A DNA stretch of 64,000 nucleotides. Origin: Acetobacter sp. Its GTDB lineage: Bacteria; Pseudomonadota; Alphaproteobacteria; Acetobacterales; Acetobacteraceae. Positions 8,880 to 17,504 of this stretch are shown piece after piece. Both the position numbers and the translations under genes were made by a program. Numbering within the stretch: position 1 is the first letter of the stretch; each line of letters opens with the position of its first letter. The notes beneath the pieces were generated by a model. The model did not search any database, was not told the origin of the DNA, and saw only the letters and a list, made by a program, of their open reading frames with translations. The DNA is taken from NCBI GenBank assembly GCA_012517935.1, contig JAAYUA010000055.1, positions 1-64,000 of the forward strand. Direction: 5' to 3'.

Positions 8880-9823
8880 CCGACCCATGGCCTCAGCACA
8901 TGATCAACGATCAGTGCTACGAATAGAAACGTCAGATACATCAGAGAGAAGCGGAAAGAGCGCCGGGCAGCCTTGTCACCCACCAGACTGACGCCTTCCG
9001 CAGTCTGCGGCTCCCGCAGAACCGCAACCGCACAAGCCATGAATCCCAGCCCCAGAACAAGTGCCGCGACCGTATAAATCCGGCCGCAAAGCCCCATGAC
9101 CGACGGAAGCAGGGAAACAGCCAGAAGAACCGGCGTATAAGCCAGAATCTGCCAGCGTGTGTGCCGTGCGCCCTTCACCACAGGCAACATCGGAATGCCC
9201 GCACGCCCGTAATCCTTGCAGGCATAAAGTGACAGCGACCAGAAATGCGGAGGCGTCCACAAAAAGACGATCGAGAACATCACAACCGGCAGCACAGACA
9301 TTGATCCGGTCGCTGCGGCCCAACCGATCATTGGCGGGAAAGCACCTGCGGCGCCACCAATGACAATATTTTGCGGGGTCGAACGCTTCAGCCAGATTGT
9401 ATAGATCACAGCATAGAAGAAAATCGAAAAGGCCAGAATGCCTGCGGCCAGCGTGTTCGTCGCAAGCCACATCAGAACCACGGACAGCACGGACAGGCCA
9501 ACGCCATAAGCCAGTGCCTCGTCTTCCGGTATCCGTCCTCCGGGAATAGGCCGGGTTGCCGTCCTCTGCATCACGACATCAATGTCGCGATCATACCACA
9601 TATTGATGGCACCAGCAGCGCCGGACGCCAGACAGATGCACAGAATAGCGATGGCGGATCTCAGCACTCCCGGATGAGCCGGGGCAAGAAAAAGTCCGGT
9701 CGCTCCAGTGAAGACGACCAATGAAATCACACGCGGCTTGAGCAGGGACACCCAGTCCTGTGCCCGTGTTCCAACTTCGACGCTCCGAAAAACCGGACGT
9801 CGTCCTGCAACAGCTTCACTCAT
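8876..9823 (-). CDS. ctaB: Protoheme IX farnesyltransferase (heme O synthase)
   Basis: CtaB/CyoE adds a farnesyl group to heme B to give heme O for heme-copper oxidases. The 315-residue UbiA-family membrane protein shows LLKPRVISLVVFTGATGL at its start, the prenyl-diphosphate motif region NMWYDRDIDVVMQRTATRP, and the second conserved loop YTIWLKRSTPQNIVIGGAAGAFPP. About eight to nine membrane helices are visible. The ORF track reads through to 10207, but those extra residues overlap the upstream gene. The ATG at 9821-9823 overlaps the stop of the COX1-like gene as ATGA, so I start there. The gene also overlaps the CoxF-like micro-gene at its 3' end. In acetic acid bacteria heme O would mainly serve ubiquinol oxidases; that is inference. 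Confidence 0.93.
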   Translation of the reverse strand: MSEAVAGRRPVFRSVEVGTRAQDWVSLLKPRVISLVVFTGATGLFLAPAHPGVLRSAIAILCICLASGAAGAINMWYDRDIDVVMQRTATRPIPGGRIPEDEALAYGVGLSVLSVVLMWLATNTLAAGILAFSIFFYAVIYTIWLKRSTPQNIVIGGAAGAFPPMIGWAAATGSMSVLPVVMFSIVFLWTPPHFWSLSLYACKDYGRAGIPMLPVVKGARHTRWQILAYTPVLLAVSLLPSVMGLCGRIYTVAALVLGLGFMACAVAVLREPQTAEGVSLVGDKAARRSFRFSLMYLTFLFVALIVDHVLRPWVG

Positions 9824-11058
9824 CCTGAAACCCTGCCACCGACATGCACAGGCGCCGAAAAGCGCATCTGATAACGGATCGAAAGAAGAACACCGACAGC
9901 CGCGGGAACCGACAGCAGAAACAGCACCGCACCAACCGGCAGAAACACACCACCCATTGCGCAAGACAGCGTTCCTGCCGCCACAAGAGCAAAATGCCCG
10001 CCAACCATGACGCGTGATGGATTGGGCCAGCCCATTTCCTCGCTTCGCAGATAAAGACCAGCGAACAGAGCAAATAACAGGCCGCTCATAACGGCACCAT
10101 GCAGGCTGCCAGATCCCAGAACAACCATCAGGCCACCAGCGGCAACCGTCATCAGCAGCCCAAAACTCCACAGCACGGAAGGACGCAGGGAAAGCTTCCC
10201 GCGCCACAGTTCACGTCCCCAGAAGCATGCAAAAACCAGCCCTGTAATAACCGATATCGCAGCCCCTGCATGACCAGTCATCAAGATCGTCTGCTCGGAA
10301 AATCCTTCTCCGGAGCGCGTAAAAACACGCATCCATGGCAGAACGCTGACCAGCAAAGCAACACCGGCACACAACGCCATCCATCGACCGACAGCGATAC
10401 GGGGACCCGACACCCGCTCCATCGCCAACGCAGCAATCCCGAAGGCTGCCATCAGCAGAGCTGGCGTCATGGGAATCACCAGAGACGCCATAATGTCCTG
10501 CACAGCCGCACCAGTGACCGGGCCTGCCAGTGCAAAACGCACGAGCCTTGCGGCTGCGACCGGCAATGTCAGCAACAATGCAAAACCGGCGAAGAGTTGC
10601 GACCAGGCAAAGAAATCCAGAGGCCTCACCCCTTCCCGACTTCCGGCACGGCTATCGAGAATGGCAATCATGATGACCATCGCCATCGCCAGAGCGCCGC
10701 CACACCATGACAATGCGGCACTCAGCGGGAATTGAGGGAAAAACTCGAAAAGAACAGCGGACAGCAGAAAGCAGACCCAGCCGGCTGCATTCAGCGGTGC
10801 GCATGGCATCCGCACAGGAAGATGTCGTGAAAGGGAGCGCGGCAGAAAAAGACCGCCAAATCCGCCAAACAATGCAGGGAGGACAACGAATCCGGTCATG
10901 ACCAGACCATGCACCGCATCGGATGCTTCAGAATATCCAGCAGCCATCCTGATTCCGGAAGCCCCGCCAAAGGCTGCGGCAATCACCGCAATCAGGATAT
11001 ATCCAACCGGAATGATGTCACGCCCTGAAGACCGTATTCCGGAAACTGACTGAGGCAT
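9820..11058 (-). CDS. Diverged heme-copper oxidase subunit I-like membrane protein lacking the heme-CuB centre
   Basis: The 412-residue, roughly 11- or 12-helix protein can be laid along cytochrome oxidase subunit I. AVHGLVMTGFVVLPALFGGFG matches the helix II block holding the first heme a ligand, FFAWSQLFAGFALLLTLPV matches the FVWSVLVTAFLLLLSLPV block, and SLHGAVMSGLLFALFAGLYL matches AHFHYVLSLGAVFGIFAGFYY. In that last block the first His (high-spin heme ligand) is replaced by Ser while the second (low-spin ligand) is kept. The HPEVY and HH blocks that bind CuB are missing, replaced by IPMTP and LPWMR. The protein therefore looks able to hold at most one low-spin heme and not to reduce oxygen. 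The ATG at 11056-11058 has a GGACGG site; the stop overlaps ctaB as ATGA. The alignment was made by eye. Confidence 0.72.
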   Translation of the reverse strand: MPQSVSGIRSSGRDIIPVGYILIAVIAAAFGGASGIRMAAGYSEASDAVHGLVMTGFVVLPALFGGFGGLFLPRSLSRHLPVRMPCAPLNAAGWVCFLLSAVLFEFFPQFPLSAALSWCGGALAMAMVIMIAILDSRAGSREGVRPLDFFAWSQLFAGFALLLTLPVAAARLVRFALAGPVTGAAVQDIMASLVIPMTPALLMAAFGIAALAMERVSGPRIAVGRWMALCAGVALLVSVLPWMRVFTRSGEGFSEQTILMTGHAGAAISVITGLVFACFWGRELWRGKLSLRPSVLWSFGLLMTVAAGGLMVVLGSGSLHGAVMSGLLFALFAGLYLRSEEMGWPNPSRVMVGGHFALVAAGTLSCAMGGVFLPVGAVLFLLSVPAAVGVLLSIRYQMRFSAPVHVGGRVSG

Positions 11059-11234
11059 TCTGTTCCGTCCACCCGCACGTCGAAAATACACATCCGATTG
11101 ACGCCCGGAAACGATATCTGTGCGCCTGAATCACGAATGTCGTGATGCAGAGGTTTACTTTAATACTTCCTATAAGTCACCCATTCGGGCCTGGCGGATC
11201 AAGACTGTCCGCCATGCCTGCAAGGCAGGGCGTC

Positions 11235-11987
11235 TCAGGCGACGTTACGCTCCGCAACCTCTCTCGAAATCGCTGTTTCAGAGGGCTCATTGGTCAATGT
11301 CACCAGCGTAAACAGACCGGCAGGTGGCACAGGACGGATCTGCGCGCGGGCCATGTCTTCAGGTGGCAACAGAGCTTCCATCGCAAAATCAGGATGCCAT
11401 CCCAATGAATGTGATGCCCGCGCCATACCACGTTCGATCGCGCCACGAATGCCATCCGGGGCAAGAAAGTGATTCACAAACAGAATATGTCCGCCCGGAG
11501 AGACGACACGTTTCAGTTCTGCAAGCAGCCGACGAGGATTCGGTACGACAGAGGCGACAAACATCGCCACTGCAATATCGAAAGAATCATCTGCGAAACG
11601 AGTATCTTCCGCATCCATCTCCAGTAGGGCATCAACATTTGCGATCTTGTCGCGCTGCACCCGCAAACGCGCGCGGTTCAGCATGTCTGTCGACAGATCA
11701 ATGCCCGTAATCTGCTTGGACGCCGTGTAATGCGGCAGGGCAAGACCTGTCCCCACTCCCACTTCCAACACACGTGTGCCAGGCAGGCGATTCACAGCGG
11801 CAACAGCGCGACGGCGGCCAAAAGCGGAAACTCCACCAAAAACCGTATCGTAAACGCCCGCCCACCGGCGGTAAGCCGCTCTTACGGCATCGGCATCAAG
11901 AGCCAGCTTGGGGGTCTGATGACCGCCTGTTGCAGGCTCGGCAATCCGTGACTCAGTGTCCGGCTTCGCGTCGGGAAGTTCGATCAT
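11235..11987 (-). CDS. pmtA: Phosphatidylethanolamine N-methyltransferase, PmtA type
   Basis: PmtA-type enzymes use S-adenosylmethionine to methylate phosphatidylethanolamine stepwise to phosphatidylcholine at the inner membrane, a lipid common in Alphaproteobacteria. The 250-residue product has a class I methyltransferase fold with motif I VLEVGVGTGLALPHY, the acidic GIDLSTDML motif and the post-core VSPGGHILFVNHF. The leading AAYRRWAGVYDTVFGGVSAFGRRRAVAAVN block is characteristic of the Rhodobacter PmtA branch rather than UbiE. The ORF track starts earlier; the ATG at 11987 is preceded by a GAGAGAGGA ribosome site. A generic methyltransferase remains possible but the match is good. The gap of 176 bases to the COX1-like gene probably contains that operon's promoter. 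Confidence 0.82.
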   Translation of the reverse strand: MIELPDAKPDTESRIAEPATGGHQTPKLALDADAVRAAYRRWAGVYDTVFGGVSAFGRRRAVAAVNRLPGTRVLEVGVGTGLALPHYTASKQITGIDLSTDMLNRARLRVQRDKIANVDALLEMDAEDTRFADDSFDIAVAMFVASVVPNPRRLLAELKRVVSPGGHILFVNHFLAPDGIRGAIERGMARASHSLGWHPDFAMEALLPPEDMARAQIRPVPPAGLFTLVTLTNEPSETAISREVAERNVA

Positions 11988-12128
11988 GTCCTCTCTCTGC
12001 CCCGCACATCTGGGTTCGGCAAGGCCATTTGCACAAAGTCGATATGAATGGGCCATATTCTGCATCGTTGGCGAATAAAAACCAATCCACTACACTTGCC
12101 AGCATCATAACCATGACGGAAACCCGGT

Positions 12129-12329
12129 ATGATGCTGAATGTCTTTCTTGTCCTGATGGTCTGTATCATCTGGCCGTCAATCTTCATTTACTACTGGCGC
12201 GCACCCATCCGCAAATGGATCGATAACCGCTACGGACCTGACAAAAAGCTGCCCGCGATAAAAGAGCATCAGAAGATCGAGCCGGAAGATCTCTTCAGAC
12301 CCCCGCCGAAGAAAGACGCGCCTCAATAG
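12129..12329 (+). CDS. Small single-pass membrane protein of unknown function
   Basis: The 66-residue frame starts with two Met codons and a strong N-terminal membrane helix ([19 protein letters not shown]). A basic juxtamembrane stretch ([13 protein letters not shown]) and a charged, proline-rich tail ending PPPKKDAPQ follow. This positive-inside layout and the balanced codon use favour a real gene. Its last 35 bases overlap the 3' end of convergent gshB, which slightly weakens the call. It is divergent from pmtA with 141 bases between. I do not recognise a family. Confidence 0.5.
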   Translation: MMLNVFLVLMVCIIWPSIFIYYWRAPIRKWIDNRYGPDKKLPAIKEHQKIEPEDLFRPPPKKDAPQ

Positions 12330-13296
12330 CGTCCCACAGTTCTCCCGCAGGATTCGTGCCATCAAACCGGGCCAGTTCCTGTAACCCGGTTGGCGATGTC
12401 ACATTGATTTCGGTCAACCAATCGCCAATCACGTCAATCCCGACGAACAGCAATCCGCGCTCTTTCAGCATCGGACCGATCGTGTCGCAGATTTCCTGAT
12501 CCCGTGCGGTCAAACTCACTTTTTCAGCCTTGCCGCCAACATGCATGTTGGAGCGTGCTTCGCCCTCTGCCGGCACACGATTGATCGCTCCGATCGGTCG
12601 ACCATCACACAGAATGATCCGCTTATCACCAGAACGAACGGCAGCTTCATAACGCTGGATCATCAACGGCTCCCGCGAACGGGCGAAATGCATCTCCAGC
12701 AACGCGTTGAAGTTTGGGTCGTCTTCACGAATTCTGAACACACCACTCCCACCATTTCCAAACAATGGCTTGATGATGATGTCTTTCCATTCTTTCCGGA
12801 ACGCCTGAATTTCCGCGACACTCCACGTCACAAGCGTCGGTGGCATCAGATCAGGATAATGCGTGACCAGAAGTTTCTCAGGCGCATCACGCACCGAGCG
12901 GGGGTCATTCACGACAAACGCCCGACCCGGCCCGACGCCATGAACATGCTCCAGAAGATGTGTCGCCGTGATATAGGCCATGTCGAAGGGCGGGTCCTGA
13001 CGCATCAGGATGACGTCCATTCCTCCCAGATCCTCCCGACGGGCCTCACCAAAATGCGCGTGATCACCCTTGATGGGCTGCACACGCACCGGCCTGACTT
13101 CTGCTGTCACACGGCTGGAACGTTCTCCGGCAACGCGCCTTGCTCCTTCACGCAGAGCCAACGAACCCACTTCATAAACAAACAGCTCATATCCACGTGC
13201 CTGAGCTTCCAGCATCATCGCGAATGTGGAATCCCCAGTGATATCAATCGTCTCCAGCGGATCCATCTGAACCGCAACTCTCAGAGAAGGTGACAT
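12295..13296 (-). CDS. gshB: Glutathione synthetase
   Basis: GshB joins gamma-glutamylcysteine and glycine with ATP. The 333-residue protein shows the family opening [22 protein letters not shown] (quoted in part), the [19 protein letters not shown] substrate region and the ATP-grasp signatures [16 protein letters not shown] and [19 protein letters not shown]. Length is close to the usual 315 residues. The track places the start at 13344, but the ATG at 13296 has GGAG at a normal distance and begins the conserved region, so it is preferred. A separate greB gene lies 129 bases upstream on the same strand. Confidence 0.95.
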   Translation of the reverse strand: MSPSLRVAVQMDPLETIDITGDSTFAMMLEAQARGYELFVYEVGSLALREGARRVAGERSSRVTAEVRPVRVQPIKGDHAHFGEARREDLGGMDVILMRQDPPFDMAYITATHLLEHVHGVGPGRAFVVNDPRSVRDAPEKLLVTHYPDLMPPTLVTWSVAEIQAFRKEWKDIIIKPLFGNGGSGVFRIREDDPNFNALLEMHFARSREPLMIQRYEAAVRSGDKRIILCDGRPIGAINRVPAEGEARSNMHVGGKAEKVSLTARDQEICDTIGPMLKERGLLFVGIDVIGDWLTEINVTSPTGLQELARFDGTNPAGELWDAIEARLSSAGV

Positions 13297-13425
13297 TCGG
13301 GACTCCATGGAATGCATGCCCCTGAGCAACATGTCAGGGCACACGAAGAACAGACAATTTCTTTCAGTAAAACACTTTCCAGCCTTGAGGAAAGGTCACC
13401 CGAAACACATTGGATCGCTATTCTC

Positions 13426-13938
13426 TCACCCAATGGGTTCGGGATATGTGATATTCAGTATCTCAACGACTTCCCTGCCGCGTGGCGTCACCAGATTCAG
13501 CTCATCGCCAACACGATGCCCCATCAGGGCCCGTGCCGCCGGTGCAAGAAGGCTGATCTCCCCCCGACCGAGGTCCGCTTCGTCAGCTCCAAGGATCGTC
13601 ACCGTCACTTCCTGATCCTCGATTGTGACATATGTCACAGTCGCACCAAAAAAGACCTGCTCTCTTCGTGTCTGGTGCGCCGGATCGACAGCAATCGCCG
13701 TCTCTATACGCCGTGTCAGAAATCTCACACGGCGATCAATTTCCCGCAGTCGTTTCTTGCCATAAATATAGTCCCCGTTCTCGGAACGGTCCCCATTTCC
13801 CGCAGCCCATGAAACCGTTTCAACGATTCCGGGACGAACATGCCGAAGAAGATGGTTCAATTCCTCCCGCATCGTCCGCAAACCGCCAGGAGAGATGTAA
13901 CGGGAGAGATCTGAAGTCGAACGTGATGTCTCTGACAT
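13426..13938 (-). CDS. greB: Transcription elongation factor GreB
   Basis: The 170-residue protein has the Gre-factor layout: an N-terminal antiparallel coiled coil, then an FKBP-like C-terminal domain. The coil block GDRSENGDYIYGKKRLREIDRR is the GreB form of the motif (GreA has a different EY.AA pattern), with the acidic tip residues that reach the RNA polymerase active site. The C-terminal domain contains ISLLAPAARALMGHRVGDEL. GreB rescues backtracked polymerase by stimulating transcript cleavage. It lies 32 bases downstream of motA on the same strand, an unrelated function that may still share its transcript. Confidence 0.9.
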   Translation of the reverse strand: MSETSRSTSDLSRYISPGGLRTMREELNHLLRHVRPGIVETVSWAAGNGDRSENGDYIYGKKRLREIDRRVRFLTRRIETAIAVDPAHQTRREQVFFGATVTYVTIEDQEVTVTILGADEADLGRGEISLLAPAARALMGHRVGDELNLVTPRGREVVEILNITYPEPIG

Positions 13939-13970
13939 AAATTCCGGCGGAGCCCTGATGGTCTATTGCC

Positions 13971-14837
13971 TCAATCTGTTGCCATCTGTGAAATCATACT
14001 GTCAATTTCATCGAAACCGGGCATCAGATCACTGGGGATGTCTTTCCGGCCAATTTCAATACTGATCTGGGGGGGATTCCCCTGCAAATGGGCGACCATA
14101 ACCACACGTATCAGGTCATAAAACCGCGCATCTTCGTCAACGATATTTCCCAGCCTCACAGCCATGGGACCCACCAACCCATAGGCCAGAAGAACACCGA
14201 GAAAAGTGCCGACCAAAGCACCCGCAATCATTTCCCCCAGCACCGCCGGAGGCTTGGTGATCGATCCCATGGTTTTAATCACGCCCAGAACCGCCGCAAC
14301 GATGCCCAGAGCAGGCAAGGCATCTGCAAGAGTTTGCAGGGCATGAGAAATATGAAGATCTTCACGTAAATTTTTCTTCAGTTCACGCGCCATAATTTCA
14401 TCGAACTGAAACGGATCATCCAGATTGATCGAAATCATCCGGAAATAATCACAGATCATGACCCGGGCACGCACATTGTCCCTGATTTTTGGTGAAGCCG
14501 CGAATATCTCACTCTCCATCGGCGTCTCGATATGCGGCTCAAGCGCCATGACACCCTTTGAATGACACAGCCGGGTCAGCGAAAACAGCAGGCGCAGCAA
14601 CTCGATATAATCATCACGTCGAAAAGCGCCGCCCCTGAACATGACCTTGAGAGCGCCGGGTACGTGCTTCAGATCACCAAGGGAACTGGCCATGACGAAC
14701 GTGCCGGCACCAGATCCCATGATCGTAATCAGCTCAAACGGCATGGACGCGACAAGTGGAGCAAGCGCACCTCCCGAAGCAACGAAAGAGCCGAACACAC
14801 ACAGCAGCAGAAATATGAATCCGCCTGCAATCAACAT
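13971..14837 (-). CDS. motA: Flagellar motor stator protein MotA
   Basis: MotA is the four-helix stator subunit that works with MotB to convert proton flow into torque. The 288-residue product opens with a hydrophobic hairpin (LIAGGFIFLLLCVFGSFVASGG) and keeps the large cytoplasmic loop with SLTRLCHSKGVMALEPHIE. The C-terminal helix pair ADALPALGIVAAVLGVIKTMG and GEMIAGALVGTFLGVLLAYGLVGP is the MotA/TolQ/ExbB domain. The track start is too far upstream; the ATG at 14837 follows TTGAGGAAAA. The gene begins 10 bases after motB, giving a motB-motA order on the minus strand. No other flagellar gene is in the window. Confidence 0.92.
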   Translation of the reverse strand: MLIAGGFIFLLLCVFGSFVASGGALAPLVASMPFELITIMGSGAGTFVMASSLGDLKHVPGALKVMFRGGAFRRDDYIELLRLLFSLTRLCHSKGVMALEPHIETPMESEIFAASPKIRDNVRARVMICDYFRMISINLDDPFQFDEIMARELKKNLREDLHISHALQTLADALPALGIVAAVLGVIKTMGSITKPPAVLGEMIAGALVGTFLGVLLAYGLVGPMAVRLGNIVDEDARFYDLIRVVMVAHLQGNPPQISIEIGRKDIPSDLMPGFDEIDSMISQMATD

Positions 14838-14847
14838 GAATTTTTCC

Positions 14848-15960
14848 TCAAGGGGATGCTTTTTCCAATGGAATTGAACTGGACGGATCCGCCGAAGAAG
14901 AGGGGGACCCATCCATGGGAGCTACCGAAGGATCATCATCCCGATGAAGGATCAGGATGATCCGACGATTGGCTGGCGCAGCAGGATCGTCCGGAACCGC
15001 CAGTTTCCGATCCGCATGACCGCTGACACTGAGAATTCTCTGTTCCGGGAAACCCGCATCCGTCAGGATTTTACGCGCCATGTCAGCTCGGGCGGCAGAC
15101 AGAGTCCAGTTGGATGAACGTCCTGCTTTCCACGTTGAGCTATCCGTATATCCCTCAATCGATAGAGACCCTGGAATGGGTAAAAGATAAGGCACAATGG
15201 CTTTCAGAAGCCGGGTGGCCTCAGGCGTGAGAGTGGCCGAACCGCTCTGGAACATTGGCCGGGCCTCACTCGCCGACAGCTCCACTTCGAGCCCCGCTTT
15301 CGTGACCGACACATGCGTATTGTCACGACTTCCGTTTGAGACCTCGGATGCAAGAGCATTCTGTATGACCTGCATCTGTCGCGTCAGAAGATCTTCCTCC
15401 GACGGCGTTATATCCTGTTTTGCGCCCTGACCCTGTGCACCGATGGGAATGATTTTCGGTATTCCTGGTGGAACCCCGACTTCCAGCCCGGGAGAAAGCC
15501 CGGCGACGCCCTGTTTTTCGGGGGAGTAATATCCCGAAACCGCTGGGTCAGAACCAGACCCGGCCTGTAATGCGCCATCCGCACCACCATCGTCCGATGC
15601 CGGGCCAGATATATCATTCGTCGAATGTATGATCGCGATTGATGAATCGACCGTCTTGTCATCGGTTTGTTGCGTGCCGCCGTGCCCTGCCTGATTGATG
15701 CCATCAGGCGATGGCAAATCCCTCAAAACACCTGGGGGCGACAGCGAATTCTGCATGGGATTGAAAAAATTCGCGATCCCGAGCCGACGTTCCTCGGTCG
15801 TGGCGTTGATCAGCCACATGACGAGGAAAAACGCCATCATCGCCGTTACGAAATCGGCATATGCGATTTTCCATGCACCGCCATGGTGTGACCCCGCAGA
15901 CTCTTCAGTTCTGCGGACAATCACAATCCGATGGGAATTCTTGCCAGAGCGCTCGCTCAT
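14848..15960 (-). CDS. motB: Flagellar motor stator protein MotB
   Basis: The 370-residue protein has a short basic N-terminus and a single membrane helix containing the proton-carrying Asp in AYADFVTAMMAFFLVMWLIN. A long low-complexity periplasmic linker follows, then an OmpA-like peptidoglycan-binding domain (SLSIEGYTDSSTWKAGRSSN, LSAARADMARKIL). The acidic, Ser/Pro-rich C-terminal tail is typical of many alphaproteobacterial MotB proteins. The track uses an upstream TTG; ATG at 15960 follows GGAGAGG and is preferred. It is transcribed ahead of motA. The linker is longer than in E. coli, where MotB has 308 residues. Confidence 0.92.
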   Translation of the reverse strand: MSERSGKNSHRIVIVRRTEESAGSHHGGAWKIAYADFVTAMMAFFLVMWLINATTEERRLGIANFFNPMQNSLSPPGVLRDLPSPDGINQAGHGGTQQTDDKTVDSSIAIIHSTNDISGPASDDGGADGALQAGSGSDPAVSGYYSPEKQGVAGLSPGLEVGVPPGIPKIIPIGAQGQGAKQDITPSEEDLLTRQMQVIQNALASEVSNGSRDNTHVSVTKAGLEVELSASEARPMFQSGSATLTPEATRLLKAIVPYLLPIPGSLSIEGYTDSSTWKAGRSSNWTLSAARADMARKILTDAGFPEQRILSVSGHADRKLAVPDDPAAPANRRIILILHRDDDPSVAPMDGSPSSSADPSSSIPLEKASP

Positions 15961-16010
15961 ACACCTCTCCAAAGACAGGTGTATTCTCAGGCATACGCCT
16001 TAAAACGCGC

Positions 16011-17504
16011 TTAACGCGGATGGGGCAATAGAGCCGCATGATCGCCAGGCGACATATCTGGACGACATGAAACCCGAAACAAACGATAACGCTCAGCCTC
16101 GCGCCCCTTTCTCTGCCTGACCACTTCACTGACCATCCCGGTCACTGAAAGCCATGAATCCGGAGCATCGTGCCGACGTTCACTTCGCAGCAGGAAAAGC
16201 GGATGCCCGGCGACATCCCCACAGGACAGACTCGGGAAACCAAACATTCCCCAACGTGGATCAAGGCCCGCTATCGTCCGCTCAGGAAGACGAAACGCCA
16301 TTTCTGACGCCAGACCATATTCATCAGCAATGATCACAGCCTCCGGCTCGGTCACAGTCCGTCTGATTTCGGAAGACAGCTCATCCCAGCCGCCACCCTG
16401 CCGCAGAGTGACATCAAAATGACGCCCCAATGGCAACAGGCCTGTCGCAGCCTGCAGAAGGATACAGCAGCTCAGCACAAATCCGGTCACAACCGCGATC
16501 CGGCATCCCGGCAGCAGGACATATCCTCCACCGACAGCCAGGAATGGATACAGAATGACAGGCCAGTTCGCCTGAACACGATCACCAAAGGCGTGAAAAA
16601 CAAACACTCCAGCCGGCAACAGGATCAGCCAGAGCAGCATCCGGGCCTGTGCCGTCCGCAATCGCCAGAGATATCTGACGCCAATGACGAAGAAAATAAA
16701 CACACCCGGCGTTGCCAGACCGATCTGTCCACCCAGCAACTCGCCCATGAACTGCACGGCCCGCGCCGGATGCCAGTCACCAACACGGCCACCCTGCTTG
16801 AGAAAACTCGCCCAGTGATGCGTTGCGTTCCATTCAAGAACCGGAAATGTCAGTATGACCGCCAGAAGCAGACCTGCCCATGGCCACCATGTCCGCAAAT
16901 GCCGCCGCCCTTCCTGCGAGGTCAGCGCCCATAAGCCAAGCCCGGCCACCGGCAACAGCATCGTATATTTGCTATCAAAACCCAGCCCGGCAGCAAGGCC
17001 AGCCACCAGCCACCAGCGCTGCCCACCCGGATTTCCAATGGAAACCGCAGCCAGAAGAAACAGGGCAACAAAGAACAGCAGCGGCGTGTCAGGGGTCATC
17101 AATGCGCCGCCGAGATTGAGCGCCAATGTCCCGTTCAACAGCGCCGCAGCCCTCAGGGCGGCTCTGTCATCTCCGGCGGTATCTCCGACGGTATTTCCAA
17201 AACGCCGCGCAGCCGCAAAGAGAAAGCATGTGCCAATCAGCGCCGAGACCGGCCCAAGAACACGTACCCCGAAGGCTGTGTCTCCAAACAGGGCCGTTCC
17301 GGCTGCAATCCAGCCCGCGACCATGAACGGATGGTCCGGGTAACCGCCCTGAAGGTCCTTGGACCATGTCCAGTAATAAGCCTCGTCCGGTGTCAACGGC
17401 AGAAAGGCTGCGGCAAGACAGCGAATCAGGAACAGAAGAAAAAGCCCGACCATCAGGCCTGTCCCGAACCTGCCTTTCCAGTCGGACAGGCGACCCACCA
17501 TCAC
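16011..17504 (-). CDS. GT39/GT83-family membrane glycosyltransferase (ArnT/PMT-like)
   Basis: The 497-residue polytopic protein has the GT-C fold signature: an early luminal loop with the paired acidic motif LTPDEAYYWTWSKDL, then PDHPFMVAGW and MTPDTPLLFFVALFLLA, as in ArnT-like transferases. Such enzymes move a sugar from a polyprenyl phosphate to a lipid or protein acceptor on the periplasmic face. The start is GTG 17504 or ATG 17501; either overlaps the stop of the upstream GT2-GtrA gene, showing tight coupling. That partner would make and flip the polyprenyl-phosphate sugar, so the two form a plausible two-step modification system. The acceptor is unknown. Confidence 0.82.
   Translation of the reverse strand: MMVGRLSDWKGRFGTGLMVGLFLLFLIRCLAAAFLPLTPDEAYYWTWSKDLQGGYPDHPFMVAGWIAAGTALFGDTAFGVRVLGPVSALIGTCFLFAAARRFGNTVGDTAGDDRAALRAAALLNGTLALNLGGALMTPDTPLLFFVALFLLAAVSIGNPGGQRWWLVAGLAAGLGFDSKYTMLLPVAGLGLWALTSQEGRRHLRTWWPWAGLLLAVILTFPVLEWNATHHWASFLKQGGRVGDWHPARAVQFMGELLGGQIGLATPGVFIFFVIGVRYLWRLRTAQARMLLWLILLPAGVFVFHAFGDRVQANWPVILYPFLAVGGGYVLLPGCRIAVVTGFVLSCCILLQAATGLLPLGRHFDVTLRQGGGWDELSSEIRRTVTEPEAVIIADEYGLASEMAFRLPERTIAGLDPRWGMFGFPSLSCGDVAGHPLFLLRSERRHDAPDSWLSVTGMVSEVVRQRKGREAERYRLFRVSCRPDMSPGDHAALLPHPR

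Noticed and set aside
9824-10207. 128-residue N-terminal extension of ctaB in the track
   Set aside because: It overlaps the COX1-like gene in another frame; the ATGA junction at 9820-9823 gives the true start.
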